From positions 1-64,000 of the forward strand of contig CASHSZ010000124.1 in the NCBI GenBank assembly GCA_949358305.1: a stretch of DNA of 64,000 nucleotides, written 5' to 3'. The translations under genes were made by a program, and so were the position numbers. This stretch comes from Strigamia acuminata (taxonomy: Eukaryota > Arthropoda > Chilopoda > Geophilomorpha > Linotaeniidae). Positions within the stretch are counted from its first letter, which is position 1. Every line of letters begins with the position of its first letter. The notes beneath the pieces are model-generated. The model searched no databases, was not told the DNA's origin, and saw only the letters and a program-made list of their open reading frames with translations. Below, piece by piece: positions 23,433 through 34,060 of the stretch.

Positions 23433-26400
23433 TAACTTCGAAAACGATGGACCTTACTCTGGTGGAAAAACAAATTAAAGAAATGGAAAAATTGTTGGAA
23501 TTCTTCGAGGAAGCTGCCAACGAGGAAGTCACAACTCCAACCAAAAAACGGAAATTCGAAATTAGAGACGAAGACGGTATAGCCAACGCTTTCATGACTT
23601 TGCCGCTTGACCAAGGGGCCAATCCTCTTAAAAAGCGAATACTTCGTTGCAACCTATCAACAGAAGCGAAGAGCGTACTGGCTAAAATACCAGTCTCTTT
23701 CGGCAAAAAGGTGTTAATGGGACTACTCGACTCGGGAGCGGATCAGTCGTTTATCTCCACCGACTTATTCGAATCACTCGAAGAAAAAATACAGAAAAAA
23801 TTACGGGGAATGAACGAGAACATTCGAGTTCTTACAGCAGCGGGAGAAGTTAGAGCAGTGGGGACGTTATCAACCGATTTTGTATGGGAAGGAGGCACGA
23901 TTAAGCATTTCTTCATCGTGTTACCAACCCGAGACACAATCCTGCTGATAGGAATGGATTTGATGGAACGGATGAACATCCAGCCCAACCCAGTCACACG
24001 TTCGTGGAATTACATCGACAACCACGAGGACCCACGACTACCCATAATACCTCCGGAACTCCTAGACAAAGCTAAGGACGACGAGGAATGGGGAGGAGGC
24101 GAAATTAAGAAGTTCATCCAAGACTATAATTTTAAGTCGTTTAATACTATCCTCCAAGAGGAGAATTTAATACATAATCTGGCCATGGACGCCAATCTTG
24201 GAGAAGAACAAACGAAACTCCTCGAGGAAATGCTCAAGAAGCACTCGAAGAACTTAAATAAAGATCCAGGAAAGACTAGTTACGTAATGCACGAGATCGA
24301 ATTGGTTACGGGAAAACCGGTGCGAGTACCTTTTAAAACTATGAATCCCCAAAAGAGACATATCGTAAGAACGATGTGCAACGAGTTGCTCGAAAAAGGG
24401 ATCGTGTCGCACGCCATCGGAGAATATGGAATGAGGATTGTCCTCGTCATGCGACCAGGCTCCGAACCGCGCCTCTGCATCGATTATAGACCTTTAAACG
24501 CCATAACCGTCATCGACCCCATCCAAATGCCGTCAATAGAAGCGATTCTACGGGAGCTCGCCCCATTTAACTGGGTCACGACCATGGACTTGTCCAAGGG
24601 TTACTGGCAGGTTGAATTGCGGGAAGAGGATAAAGAGAAAACAGCTTTTTGGGCACCACAGGGTCGACTGATGTTTAATGTAATGCCCTTCGGGTTAGTA
24701 AACGCACCCGCCACCTTTCAAAAACTAATAGAAAAAGTTCTCGGCGATGCCTTACACAAATACGCATGGGCTTACCTCGATGATATAGTCATAGTCTCCC
24801 AAACTTTTGAAGACCACCTGATACACGTGAATGACGTCATGGAGCGACTCACAAAAGCCGGTCTAAACATTCATCCAGGGAAAAGTAAATTTTGCCGCAA
24901 AGAATTGGCATTCCTGGGTTACACAGTCGGAACAGGTGGCCTATCCATCGACCCGAAAAAGACCCAGGCGATTAGCCAGTTCCCCGCCCCGGAAGATGTA
25001 AAAGGAGTCCAACGTTTCATGGGCATGGTGAATTTCTTCAATCGATTGCTCCCAAATTTGGCAGACGTCGCGGCACCCATCACAGATCTGTTACGCAACG
25101 ATAAAGATTTCGAGTGGACTGACCACTGCGAAACATCGTTTAACAAGATAAAACAAATGCTGATCGATGTAAAACGAATTCCCCTACCAGATCTTAATCG
25201 AGAATTCACTCTTCACACCGACGCCAGTCGAATTGGCCTAGGTGCTGCGTTGCTTCAAAAGCATGACATCGACGGAGTAGTGTTAGAGGTCCCGACGATG
25301 TTCATCAGCCGGAAATTACAAGCAGCCGAAAAGAATTATAATGCGACAGAGTTAGAATGTCTAGCCGTCGTCTGGGCAATCCGAAAATTCAGACCATACC
25401 TGGAATTTACCAAGTTCAACGTACAAACTGACCACGAAGCACTAAAGTGGTTAATGGCGTTGAAGGAACCGTCCGGAAGAATGGCTCGCTGGCAGCTAGA
25501 ATTAATGGCTTGTGACTTAATCATTGAATACCGACCCGGAAAATTCAACGTCGTGGCAGACGCCCTCTCACGAGCCCCAGCTTCAGACCCCGAAGACGAG
25601 ACCGACTGCGGAGAGGACGACTCACGCCTCTTCTACTGTCCGAACCCCGTCCGAAAATGGGAATTTAAAAAGCTAAACGAATTACCCAAGGAGAAACTCG
25701 AGTCAGGAGACCAAAATTATTACAATTATTGGCTCCGAGCATACCAGTCTGTCAAGGACGCTCACCCAAATTACGAGCTAACGATAGAACCTCGAATCTC
25801 CGACAAGTACGTTCGAGCATTCGTCGCCCACGTAAGCAAGGGGACGAATAGTAAGCCGCCCACCAGGGACGAATTAATAGCCGCCCAGATGACAGACGAC
25901 TTCTGTAAAACTTATCGAAACTTCATCACAGATAAAAAATTTCCCGACGAGAATTTCGACGAAATCCAACGCGAAGAATTCGAAAGAGAAGCCTCCACGT
26001 ACTTAATCGAGGATGGACTTCTACTAAAACACCACCCGAATTTCCGCGATGATCTGACGGAGACGGGAACTTCGATGAAAGTCGTTATACCCAGGAGTCT
26101 GCTGACAAGGTTTCTGTGGATGGTCCACGGACACCCGCTCGCCGGACATTCTGGAGTGGCCAGAACGATCTACCGAGCAAATCAACTTTATTTCTGGCCA
26201 AAAATGACCCGAGATATCGTTCGTTTTATTCATCACTGCCCCAGATGCCAAGCGTGCAAGCCGAGGACGCCCAAGAGCTACGAGAGAATCTCACTTGGCC
26301 CTTTCGCACCCTTCGATTGCTGGAGCGTGGATTTAATGGGCCCAAAGCCCACGTCATCCAATAAAAACAAATATATATTAGTAATCATGGATGTCGCGAC

Positions 26401-27493
26401 TGGATGGCCCGAACTCTTTCCAATGGAGAGACCAACTAAGCAAAAAATCATTCGATGTTTGTACGAAGTGGCGCTTCATTTTGGATTCCCTCGAAAATTA
26501 ATCTCCGATAATGGACCACAATTCGCGTCAAATTTGTACAAAGACTTCTGTAAAAAATTCGACATCGAGACATCATATACATCAACCTATAATCCACGGG
26601 CCAATCCCGTCGAAAGGTTAAATCGCGATATAAAATATGCACTAGCAATTTTCACCGATGTTCACTCCAGCTGGGACGAATATCTTCGTGAAATTGCCTT
26701 CAGCATCCGCACAACGATCTCAAGGAACCGCAAATTTTCTCCCGCGTTTCTAAACTTCGCTCGGGAACTCAGAGTACCCTGGGACCCACGAATACCGGAG
26801 GAAATACTGGAAATTGATCCTGAGAAGCCTCATATTTATGTCGACAGACTGGAGCAAATAATTTCGGCCACTTATCAGCACATGATGTCACACATATTCG
26901 ACATGAGAGATCGTATTAGCATTGCTGGAAAGGATCGGCCCTTCTGCAATTTTAAAGTCAATGACCTCGTCTGGAAAGACACACATATTCAGTCCAGCGC
27001 CGATAAGGGGGTCCACGCAGGCTTAGCAGACAAACGCGACGGCCCGTACGTCATACTCGAAGCCCACGGCGGAAACGCTTTCAAGCTAAAAAGATTGGCA
27101 GACAACGTTAATTTTAGATCGATCCACGCCCGAGAATTAACTCCATACTTACCTGAGTTTCCTCAAGAGGCTTGGACGGAATATCAGACGAAACCAGCGC
27201 AAAATCCAATTATTCGCGACATGTTTTTAGATGAACAAACTGGCCCAACCAATTTAGTTCAAGATGAGTCACACGAAGCGGCCGACGCCCCGGATGAGAT
27301 TTCGGAGAGGGAGGAAATAGTCGAAGAATCTCCTAAAAAAGGAAAGCAATCAAACAAAAATAAGACTACAAGAATCCTCAAACCTGATAAAATATACGGT
27401 ATGCGTCGACACAAGCCAAACCCGTTCATAAAAGACGGGAAACTCGTCGGAAAACAAAAAGCGACTCCGGCCATTGTCTCAAACAATCGATAA
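23411..27493 (+). CDS. pol: Gypsy Pol polyprotein (PR-RT-RNaseH-IN)
   Basis: 1,360 codons from 23411, but the ORF is open upstream in the -1 frame and is most likely entered by frameshifting from gag; the first in-frame ATG is at 23447. Positions are counted from 23411. Aspartic protease active site DSGA at 107-110. Reverse transcriptase at about 290-520 with DLSKGYWQ, the FGLVNAP block and the catalytic YLDD at 455-458. RNase H at about 595-715 with HTDAS (D604), an E in the TELECLAV helix and the TDHEALKWL strand. Integrase with an HHCC zinc finger (about 905-950, ending HHCPRCQAC) and a DD35E core: D974, D1033, E1068. The basic, acidic-patched C-terminal tail shows no obvious chromodomain. 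All catalytic residues seen are intact and no internal stop occurs, consistent with a recently active element. Confidence 0.96.
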   Translation: MIPHPLAITSKTMDLTLVEKQIKEMEKLLEFFEEAANEEVTTPTKKRKFEIRDEDGIANAFMTLPLDQGANPLKKRILRCNLSTEAKSVLAKIPVSFGKKVLMGLLDSGADQSFISTDLFESLEEKIQKKLRGMNENIRVLTAAGEVRAVGTLSTDFVWEGGTIKHFFIVLPTRDTILLIGMDLMERMNIQPNPVTRSWNYIDNHEDPRLPIIPPELLDKAKDDEEWGGGEIKKFIQDYNFKSFNTILQEENLIHNLAMDANLGEEQTKLLEEMLKKHSKNLNKDPGKTSYVMHEIELVTGKPVRVPFKTMNPQKRHIVRTMCNELLEKGIVSHAIGEYGMRIVLVMRPGSEPRLCIDYRPLNAITVIDPIQMPSIEAILRELAPFNWVTTMDLSKGYWQVELREEDKEKTAFWAPQGRLMFNVMPFGLVNAPATFQKLIEKVLGDALHKYAWAYLDDIVIVSQTFEDHLIHVNDVMERLTKAGLNIHPGKSKFCRKELAFLGYTVGTGGLSIDPKKTQAISQFPAPEDVKGVQRFMGMVNFFNRLLPNLADVAAPITDLLRNDKDFEWTDHCETSFNKIKQMLIDVKRIPLPDLNREFTLHTDASRIGLGAALLQKHDIDGVVLEVPTMFISRKLQAAEKNYNATELECLAVVWAIRKFRPYLEFTKFNVQTDHEALKWLMALKEPSGRMARWQLELMACDLIIEYRPGKFNVVADALSRAPASDPEDETDCGEDDSRLFYCPNPVRKWEFKKLNELPKEKLESGDQNYYNYWLRAYQSVKDAHPNYELTIEPRISDKYVRAFVAHVSKGTNSKPPTRDELIAAQMTDDFCKTYRNFITDKKFPDENFDEIQREEFEREASTYLIEDGLLLKHHPNFRDDLTETGTSMKVVIPRSLLTRFLWMVHGHPLAGHSGVARTIYRANQLYFWPKMTRDIVRFIHHCPRCQACKPRTPKSYERISLGPFAPFDCWSVDLMGPKPTSSNKNKYILVIMDVATGWPELFPMERPTKQKIIRCLYEVALHFGFPRKLISDNGPQFASNLYKDFCKKFDIETSYTSTYNPRANPVERLNRDIKYALAIFTDVHSSWDEYLREIAFSIRTTISRNRKFSPAFLNFARELRVPWDPRIPEEILEIDPEKPHIYVDRLEQIISATYQHMMSHIFDMRDRISIAGKDRPFCNFKVNDLVWKDTHIQSSADKGVHAGLADKRDGPYVILEAHGGNAFKLKRLADNVNFRSIHARELTPYLPEFPQEAWTEYQTKPAQNPIIRDMFLDEQTGPTNLVQDESHEAADAPDEISEREEIVEESPKKGKQSNKNKTTRILKPDKIYGMRRHKPNPFIKDGKLVGKQKATPAIVSNNR

Positions 27494-27678
27494 AAACAAC
27501 CACAGGGGGGACACCTGTTACGTCCCACAATGCGTCTTAATTGGCCAAACCAATCAAAGATGACATGAGACTAATAGTTAACCTCTAACCCGACCCACAT
27601 TTATCACTGTCATCTCCGACTAAGCGACGATCACCTCGAGGCAGCCGTAAATCAAAGTATCAAATTAATTTCCGAAAA

Positions 27679-28281
27679 ATGAAAAGAAATGATTGGAAGA
27701 AAGAAATTGAACGGGCCGTAAACAACGCTTCCGAGGATGACGATGAAGATCAAGTGGATTTGTTACAAATCATTGTAAACAACGAAGAGGGAAATTGGGA
27801 CGAACCCAATGAACCCGATGTCCAACCCGACGTAAGTAAAAAAAAAAAAAAAAATAGAAAAAATTCAAGTATCGATAATCAAAAATACGAAATAAGTTCG
27901 TGGACTGACCACAAACGAAAAAATAATTAAATTCTCGTCGGGAGGTTTTTTATCTGTGATGGGGTTTCGATGGGTTTTACAGGGGTCGGAGGCGAGCGCT
28001 TCATCCAACATCAACGACTACTCCGAGCCCATCGCGCACCAACCAGCATCGCCGAGGCCCAAAGAATCCACCACACCAATCAAGGTATGTCGGCCTTCCT
28101 GCCACCAATTTGGGCCCACGAACGAACGGGAAATCCGCTGGAAGCGCCGGGACACCTACGTTTCTACTTGAATGAGAGCGAAGACCCCTCGGACTACTCT
28201 TCAAGACTGACCACATCTCCCAACCTGGACGAACCAAGTTCGGAAGATAAGCCGAGTTATGCCGATAACTTGAAGAAATAA
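27679..28281 (+). CDS. Gypsy 3' accessory ORFs, possibly one spliced acidic protein
   Basis: Two small ORFs follow pol: 27679-27930 (83 aa, strongly acidic, ending in a Lys/Asn tract) and 27970-28281 (103 aa, Ser/Pro/Asp/Glu-rich). I recognise no family. The first contains a consensus donor GTAAGT at 27832 and TTTTACAG occurs at 27975-27982. A second GTATGT lies at 28085 with a weak acceptor ending 28176. Exons 27679-27831 (153 nt), 27983-28084 (102 nt) and 28177-28281 would all join in phase 0 to give a 119-residue acidic protein. That model explains why the two ORFs sit in different frames, but the second acceptor is poor and independent use of the 103-aa ORF is equally possible. There is no signal peptide or transmembrane stretch, so it is not an envelope gene. 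Confidence 0.45.
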
Positions 28282-28469
28282 GTAATTAGAAATCGTGACG
28301 AGAAGACTGTCTTCTCCAAACTAGGAAATTATTATTATTTGTTTGCGTATCAATTATTTAAGAATGTAAAATATTTTATGCACCATTCATCATCATTTAA
28401 ATAAAAAGATTATTTTATGATTAGATATTGTTCCTCCTTTTATTTAAGGGACCCCGATGATTTATTCTC

Positions 28470-28478
28470 GGGGAGGGA
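28470..28478 (+). promoter_or_regulatory. Polypurine tract
   Basis: GGGGAGGGA ending 2 nt before the 3' LTR, the expected primer for plus-strand DNA synthesis. Confidence 0.85.
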
Positions 28479-28480
28479 CG

Positions 28481-29111
28481 TGTGGTGATTCGGCATCACC
28501 TGAAGAAGTAATTAGCGGTGATTATTGTGTTACTAATACTCGCCACTAGAGCGCGCTAGAAATACCGACTAGACTGACTAGTCTCGTGTTTCTGCGAACC
28601 TGCATAATCGGAAGGATTTGCATATGACGTCATTTCCGGTTAGTATATAACGCCGATACTTGACCGGAAACGACACTACAGTTACCACATTTCAGCAAGA
28701 GCACCATTTACCTCACCTTTCAGGCCGTTTCACGGATTGATCGAGGACCGGTGCCCGCTGACCATCTCAACTGTACAACAGCCACGTTTATTTAGCGTAG
28801 CCAATCTACGCTAGAATAAATATTCGAACGATATTCGTTTAATTCGCACGAGAAAGCGAATTCTCGCGTGTTCATAATAACACGTGGAAATACCCTAGAC
28901 AACAAACATAGACCACGCGTAGGACTAAACAATTGGATCCGCCATTGTTTAGCGGCAACTCGTATTCGCAGCCGAATCCGAGGACCAACACAGGAAACAT
29001 CTTGACTTATATTTGTATTAGTAAGCGTGTTTTAATAAAGCAGTATTTGAAATATATTGTATTCCCGAGTGTATTATTTATTATCTTTAACCACAAAGTC
29101 GAATCACGACA
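28481..29111 (+). repeat. 3' LTR of the Gypsy element
   Basis: 631 bp, same length and same sequence by eye as the 5' LTR, ending ACGACA directly before the AGTG target duplication and the resumed array C unit. Confidence 0.97.
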
Positions 29112-32100
29112 AGTGGTCCTTGGCTGGTCTTGAATACCTAGAAAGAAAAGAAAAACGTTGAAAAACCATTAAAATTTGAAAGAAAAACTGGGAAAAATGC
29201 ATAAAAACGAATTTCAAAAAATTCCTTCTTACCTTTTCTGATGTCCAGGGTGGTCTAATTGAGTCCGGGACCCATCCAGTGGTCCTTGGCTGGTCTTGAA
29301 TACCTAGAAAGAAAAGAAAAACGTTGAAAAACCATTAAAATTTGAAAGAAAAACTGGGAAAAATGCATAAAAACGAATTTCAAAAAATTCCTTCTTACCT
29401 TTTCTGATGTCCAGGGTGGTCTAATTGAGTCCGGGACCCATCCAGTGGTCCTTGGCTGGTCTTGAATACCTAGAAAGAAAAGAAAAACGTTGAAAAACCA
29501 TTAAAATTTGAAAGAAAAGCTGGAAAAATACATAAAAACGAATTTCAAAAAATTCCTTCTTACCTTTTCTGATGTCCAGGGTGGTCTAATTGAGTCCGGG
29601 ACCCATCCAGTGGTCCTTGGCTGGTCTTGAATACCTAGAAAGAAAAGAAAAACGTTGAAAAACCATTAAAATTTGAAAGAAAAACTGGAAAAATGCATAA
29701 AAACGAATTTCAAAAAATTCCTTCTTACCTTTTCTGATGTCCAGGGTGGTCTAATTGAGTCCGGGACCCATCCAGTGGTCCTTGGCTGGTCTTGAATACC
29801 TAGAAAGAAAAGAAAAACGTTGAAAAACCATTAAAATTTGAAAGAAAAACTGGAAAAATGCATAAAAACGAATTTCAAAAAATTCCTTCTTACCTTTTCT
29901 GATGTCCAGGGTGGTCTAATTGAGTCCGGGACCCATCCAGTGGTCCTTGGCTGGTCTTGAATACCTAGAAAGAAAAGAAAAACGTTGAAAAACCATTAAA
30001 ATTTGAAAGAAAAGCTGGAAAAATACATAAAAACGAATTTCAAAAAATTCCTTCTTACCTTTTCTGATGTCCAGGGTGGTCTAATTGAGTCCGGGACCCA
30101 TCCAGTGGTCCTTGGCTGGTCTTGAATACCTAGAAAGAAAAGAAAAACGTTGAAAAACCATTAAAATTTGAAAGAAAAACTGGGAAAAATGCATAAAAAC
30201 GAATTTCAAAAAATTCCTTCTTACCTTTTCTGATGTCCAGGGTGGTCTAATTGAGTCCGGGACCCATCCAGTGGTCCTTGGCTGGTCTTGAATACCTAGA
30301 AAGAAAAGAAAAACGTTGAAAAACCATTAAAATTTGAAAGAAAAACTGGGAAAAATGCATAAAAACGAATTTCAAAAAATTCCTTCTTACCTTTTCTGAT
30401 GTCCAGGGTGGTCTAATTGAGTCCGGGACCCATCCAGTGGTCCTTGGCTGGTCTTGAATACCTAGAAAGAAAAGAAAAACGTTGAAAAACCATTAAAATT
30501 TGAAAGAAAAGCTGGAAAAATGCATAAAAACGAATTTCAAAAAATTCCTTCTTACCTTTTCTGATGTCCAGGGTGGTCTAATTGAGTCCGGGACCCATCC
30601 AGTGGTCCTTGGCTGGTCTTGAATACCTAGAAAGAAAAGAAAAACGTTGAAAAACCATTAAAATTTGAAAGAAAAACTGGAAAAATGCATAAAAACGAAT
30701 TTCAAAAAATTCCTTCTTACCTTTTCTGATGTCCAGGGTGGTCTAATTGAGTCCGGGACCCATCCAGTGGTCCTTGGCTGGTCTTGAATACCTAGAAAGA
30801 AAAGAAAAACGTTGAAAAACCATTAAAATTTGAAAGAAAAGCTGGAAAAATACATAAAAACGAATTTCAAAAAATTCCTTCTTACCTTTTCTGATGTCCA
30901 GGGTGGTCTAATTGAGTCCGGGACCCATCCAGTGGTCCTTGGCTGGTCTTGAATACCTAGAAAGAAAAGAAAAACGTTGAAAAACCATTAAAATTTGAAA
31001 GAAAAACTGGGAAAAATACATAAAAACGAATTTCAAAAAATTCCTTCTTACCTTTTCTGATGTCCAGGGTGGTCTAATTGAGTCCGGGACCCATCCAGTG
31101 GTCCTTGGCTGGTCTTGAATACCTAGAAAGAAAAGAAAAACGTTGAAAAACCATTAAAATTTGAAAGAAAAACTGGGAAAAATGCATAAAAACGAATTTC
31201 AAAAAATTCCTTCTTACCTTTTCTGATGTCCAGGGTGGTCTAATTGAGTCCGGGACCCATCCAGTGGTCCTTGGCTGGTCTTGAATACCTAGAAAGAAAA
31301 GAAAAACGTTGAAAAACCATTAAAATTTGAAAGAAAAACTGGAAAAATGCATAAAAACGAATTTCAAAAAATTCCTTCTTACCTTTTCTGATGTCCAGGG
31401 TGGTCTAATTGAGTCCGGGACCCATCCAGTGGTCCTTGGCTGGTCTTGAATACCTAGAAAGAAAAGAAAAACGTTGAAAAACCATTAAAATTTGAAAGAA
31501 AAACTGGGAAAAATACATAAAAACGAATTTCAAAAAATTCCTTCTTACCTTTTCTGATGTCCAGGGTGGTCTAATTGAGTCCGGGACCCATCCAGTGGTC
31601 CTTGGCTGGTCTTGAATACCTAGAAAGAAAAGAAAAACGTTGAAAAACCATTAAAATTTGAAAGAAAAACTGGGAAAAATGCATAAAAACGAATTTCAAA
31701 AAATTCCTTCTTACCTTTTCTGATGTCCAGGGTGGTCTAATTGAGTCCGGGACCCATCCAGTGGTCCTTGGCTGGTCTTGAATACCTAGAAAGAAAAGAA
31801 AAACGTTGAAAAACCATTAAAATTTGAAAGAAAAACTGGGAAAAATGCATAAAAACGAATTTCAAAAAATTCCTTCTTACCTTTTCTGATGTCCAGGGTG
31901 GTCTAATTGAGTCCGGGACCCATCCAGTGGTCCTTGGCTGGTCTTGAATACCTAGAAAGAAAAGAAAAACGTTGAAAAACCATTAAAATTTGAAAGAAAA
32001 GCTGGAAAAATGCATAAAAACGAATTTCAAAAAATTCCTTCTTACCTTTTCTGATGTCCAGGGTGGTCTAATTGAGTCCGGGACCCATCCAGTGGTCCTT

Positions 32101-33140
32101 GGCTGGTCTTGAATACCTAGAAAGAAAAGAAAAACGTTGAAAAACCATTAAAATTTGAAAGAAAAACTGGAAAAATGCATAAAAACGAATTTCAAAAAAT
32201 TCCTTCTTACCTTTTCTGATGTCCAGGGTGGTCTAATTGAGTCCGGGACCCATCCAGTGGTCCTTGGCTGGTCTTGAATACCTAGAAAGAAAAGAAAAAC
32301 GTTGAAAAACCATTAAAATTTGAAAGAAAAGCTGGAAAAATACATAAAAACGAATTTCAAAAAATTCCTTCTTACCTTTTCTGATGTCCAGGGTGGTCTA
32401 ATTGAGTCCGGGACCCATCCAGTGGTCCTTGGCTGGTCTTGAATACCTAGAAAGAAAAGAAAAACGTTGAAAAACCATTAAAATTTGAAAGAAAAACTGG
32501 GAAAAATACATAAAAACGAATTTCAAAAAATTCCTTCTTACCTTTTCTGATGTCCAGGGTGGTCTAATTGAGTCCGGGACCCATCCAGTGGTCCTTGGCT
32601 GGTCTTGAATACCTAGAAAGAAAAGAAAAACGTTGAAAAACCATTAAAATTTGAAAGAAAAACTGGGAAAAATGCATAAAAACGAATTTCAAAAAATTCC
32701 TTCTTACCTTTTCTGATGTCCAGGGTGGTCTAATTGAGTCCGGGACCCATCCAGTGGTCCTTGGCTGGTCTTGAATACCTAGAAAGAAAAGAAAAACGTT
32801 GAAAAACCATTAAAATTTGAAAGAAAAACTGGGAAAAATACATAAAAACGAATTTCAAAAAATTCCTTCTTACCTTTTCTGATGTCCAGGGTGGTCTAAT
32901 TGAGTCCGGGACCCATCCAGTGGTCCTTGGCTGGTCTTGAATACCTAGAAAGAAAAGAAAAACGTTGAAAAACCATTAAAATTTGAAAGAAAAACTGGGA
33001 AAAATACATAAAAACGAATTTCAAAAAATTCCTTCTTACCTTTTCTGATGTCCAGGGTGGTCTAATTGAGTCCGGGACCCATCCAGTGGTCCTTGGCTGG
33101 TCTTGAATACCTAGAAAGAAAAGAAAAACGTTGAAAAATG
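29112..33140 (-). repeat. Subtelomeric array C, centromere-side part
   Basis: About 24 near-identical 165/166-bp units, in phase with the part before the Gypsy insertion. Units differ mainly at CTGGGAAAAATG, CTGGAAAAATG and CTGGAAAAATAC and at AAAACTGG/AAAGCTGG. The order of these variants repeats with a ~1,490-bp, nine-unit period (for example units at 30511 and 32001), showing block duplication. All units keep the minus-strand CTTTCTAG acceptor and GTAAGA donor. The array ends at about 33140 where the intron-like part runs into unique sequence. Confidence 0.9.
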
Positions 33141-33550
33141 ATTAGAAATGGGTAAAAATTGATGAAAATTGACAAACCGAAACTATAAACGACAGGATAA
33201 CAATAAATGGCGGAGGCGTCCCGCTATGCGGTGGCAATCTTGGGTACTAGGGAAAGGGATGGAAGAGGCCAGATGCCCAGCTTTTTCCACCAACCACAGT
33301 CTGCCACAAGCCAAAACCTGCACCCTTTGCTGGTGAATCTAAAGATTTCTTGCTGAAGCAAATGATTATTTCAATGCTTATTGGCTAATTGGTGGAACCT
33401 CATTCATTCAATTGGTTAATTATTTTTCCCGCCAATTAGTTTTTTCTTCATTGATTGGTTCTTAAAATATAGTTTCTCCTTTCTCACACCAGGTGGCAAA
33501 TAGAGGGCGTTGCTACAGTCAAAGAAGCGGCAAATTTGAATGCTAACCTC
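33141..33550 (-). promoter_or_regulatory. Promoter-like CCAAT/E2F block upstream of array C
   Basis: Non-repetitive, less AT-rich sequence. It holds four ATTGG motifs (CCAAT on the minus strand) at 33380, 33388, 33411 and 33454, one CCAAT on the plus strand at 33432, and a perfect E2F-type TTTCCCGCC at 33425-33433, all within 80 bp. A GC-rich stretch with CCGCCATTT on the minus strand lies at about 33207-33230. On the minus strand this sits directly upstream of the first array C acceptor, where a promoter and first exon for an array transcript would be. Function is inferred from motif density only. Confidence 0.4.
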
Positions 33551-33552
33551 AG

Positions 33553-33775
33553 CTTAGCTAACCTAACCTAAATAAAATATGCTAACCTAACCTAAATAAA
33601 ATATGCTAACCTAATCTAAATAAAATATGCTAACCTAACCTAAATAAAATATGCTAACCTAACCTAAATAAAATATGCTAACCTAACCTAAATAAAATAT
33701 GCTAACCTAACCTAAATAAAATATGCTAACCTAACCTAAATAAAATATGCTAACTTACCCTAAATAAAATATCCT
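33553..33775. repeat. 24-bp telomere-derived minisatellite
   Basis: About nine tandem copies of a 24-bp unit, CTAACCTAACCTAA followed by ATAAAATATG. Each unit holds roughly two and a half telomere pentamers, so it looks like an interstitial telomere tract in which an AT-rich insert was captured and co-amplified. A few copies have point changes (CTAATC, CTTACCC). Confidence 0.88.
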
Positions 33776-33780
33776 AAAAT

Positions 33781-34060
33781 ATGCTGTAGATGGACATGGT
33801 AAGAGGTGACCAACCATTTGTTTGAATTGATTTTTACCTATTTTTTGAGTTTTTTTTTCCATTTTGGATTGTTTTAACCATTTCTTTTTGTTCTTTAGCC
33901 TTTTACAACCTCCCAAAAGTTTCTGGATGGGTCCCGGCCACACATGGACCCCGGGCTGGACATGATAAAAGATGAATAACCATTTGTTTGAATAGATTTG
34001 TACCTATTTCTTTAGTTTTTTTTCCCATTTTTGATTGTTTTGGCTAAGAGAAACTCAATG
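33781..34060 (+). repeat. Inverted B-type cassettes
   Basis: Two partial copies of the array B unit in the opposite orientation. On the plus strand a pyrimidine tract ends TTCTTTAG at 33898, then a B-like body of about 73 nt (CCTTTTACAACCTCCC ... GGACATGATAAAAG) follows. The donor after this body is changed to ATGAAT, so this copy has lost it, while GTAAGAGGTGACC at about 33800 keeps one. Lies immediately beside the telomere-like 24-bp repeats. Confidence 0.75.

Larger units (their letters stand above)
19845..29111 (+). mobile_element. Complete Ty3/Gypsy LTR retrotransposon
   Basis: 9,267 bp bounded by two 631-bp direct LTRs (TG...CA ends) and a 4-bp target-site duplication AGTG (19841-19844 and 29112-29115). 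Removing the element and one AGTG restores a normal array C unit. Internal order is primer-binding site, gag, -1 frameshift, pol (protease, reverse transcriptase, RNase H, integrase), small 3' ORFs, polypurine tract. RT before integrase places it in Ty3/Gypsy (Metaviridae). No envelope-like ORF with signal peptide or membrane anchor is present. LTRs reading identical and undamaged ORFs indicate a very recent and probably competent insertion. Confidence 0.96.

Noticed and set aside
27494-28480. Envelope gene of an errantivirus-type Gypsy element
   Set aside because: The ORFs after pol are short and acidic with no signal peptide, cleavage site or membrane anchor.
33755-33943. 62-codon minus-strand ORF
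   Set aside because: It is the antisense reading of an inverted B-type cassette, with the same Lys/Asn-rich peptide as the array B artefacts.
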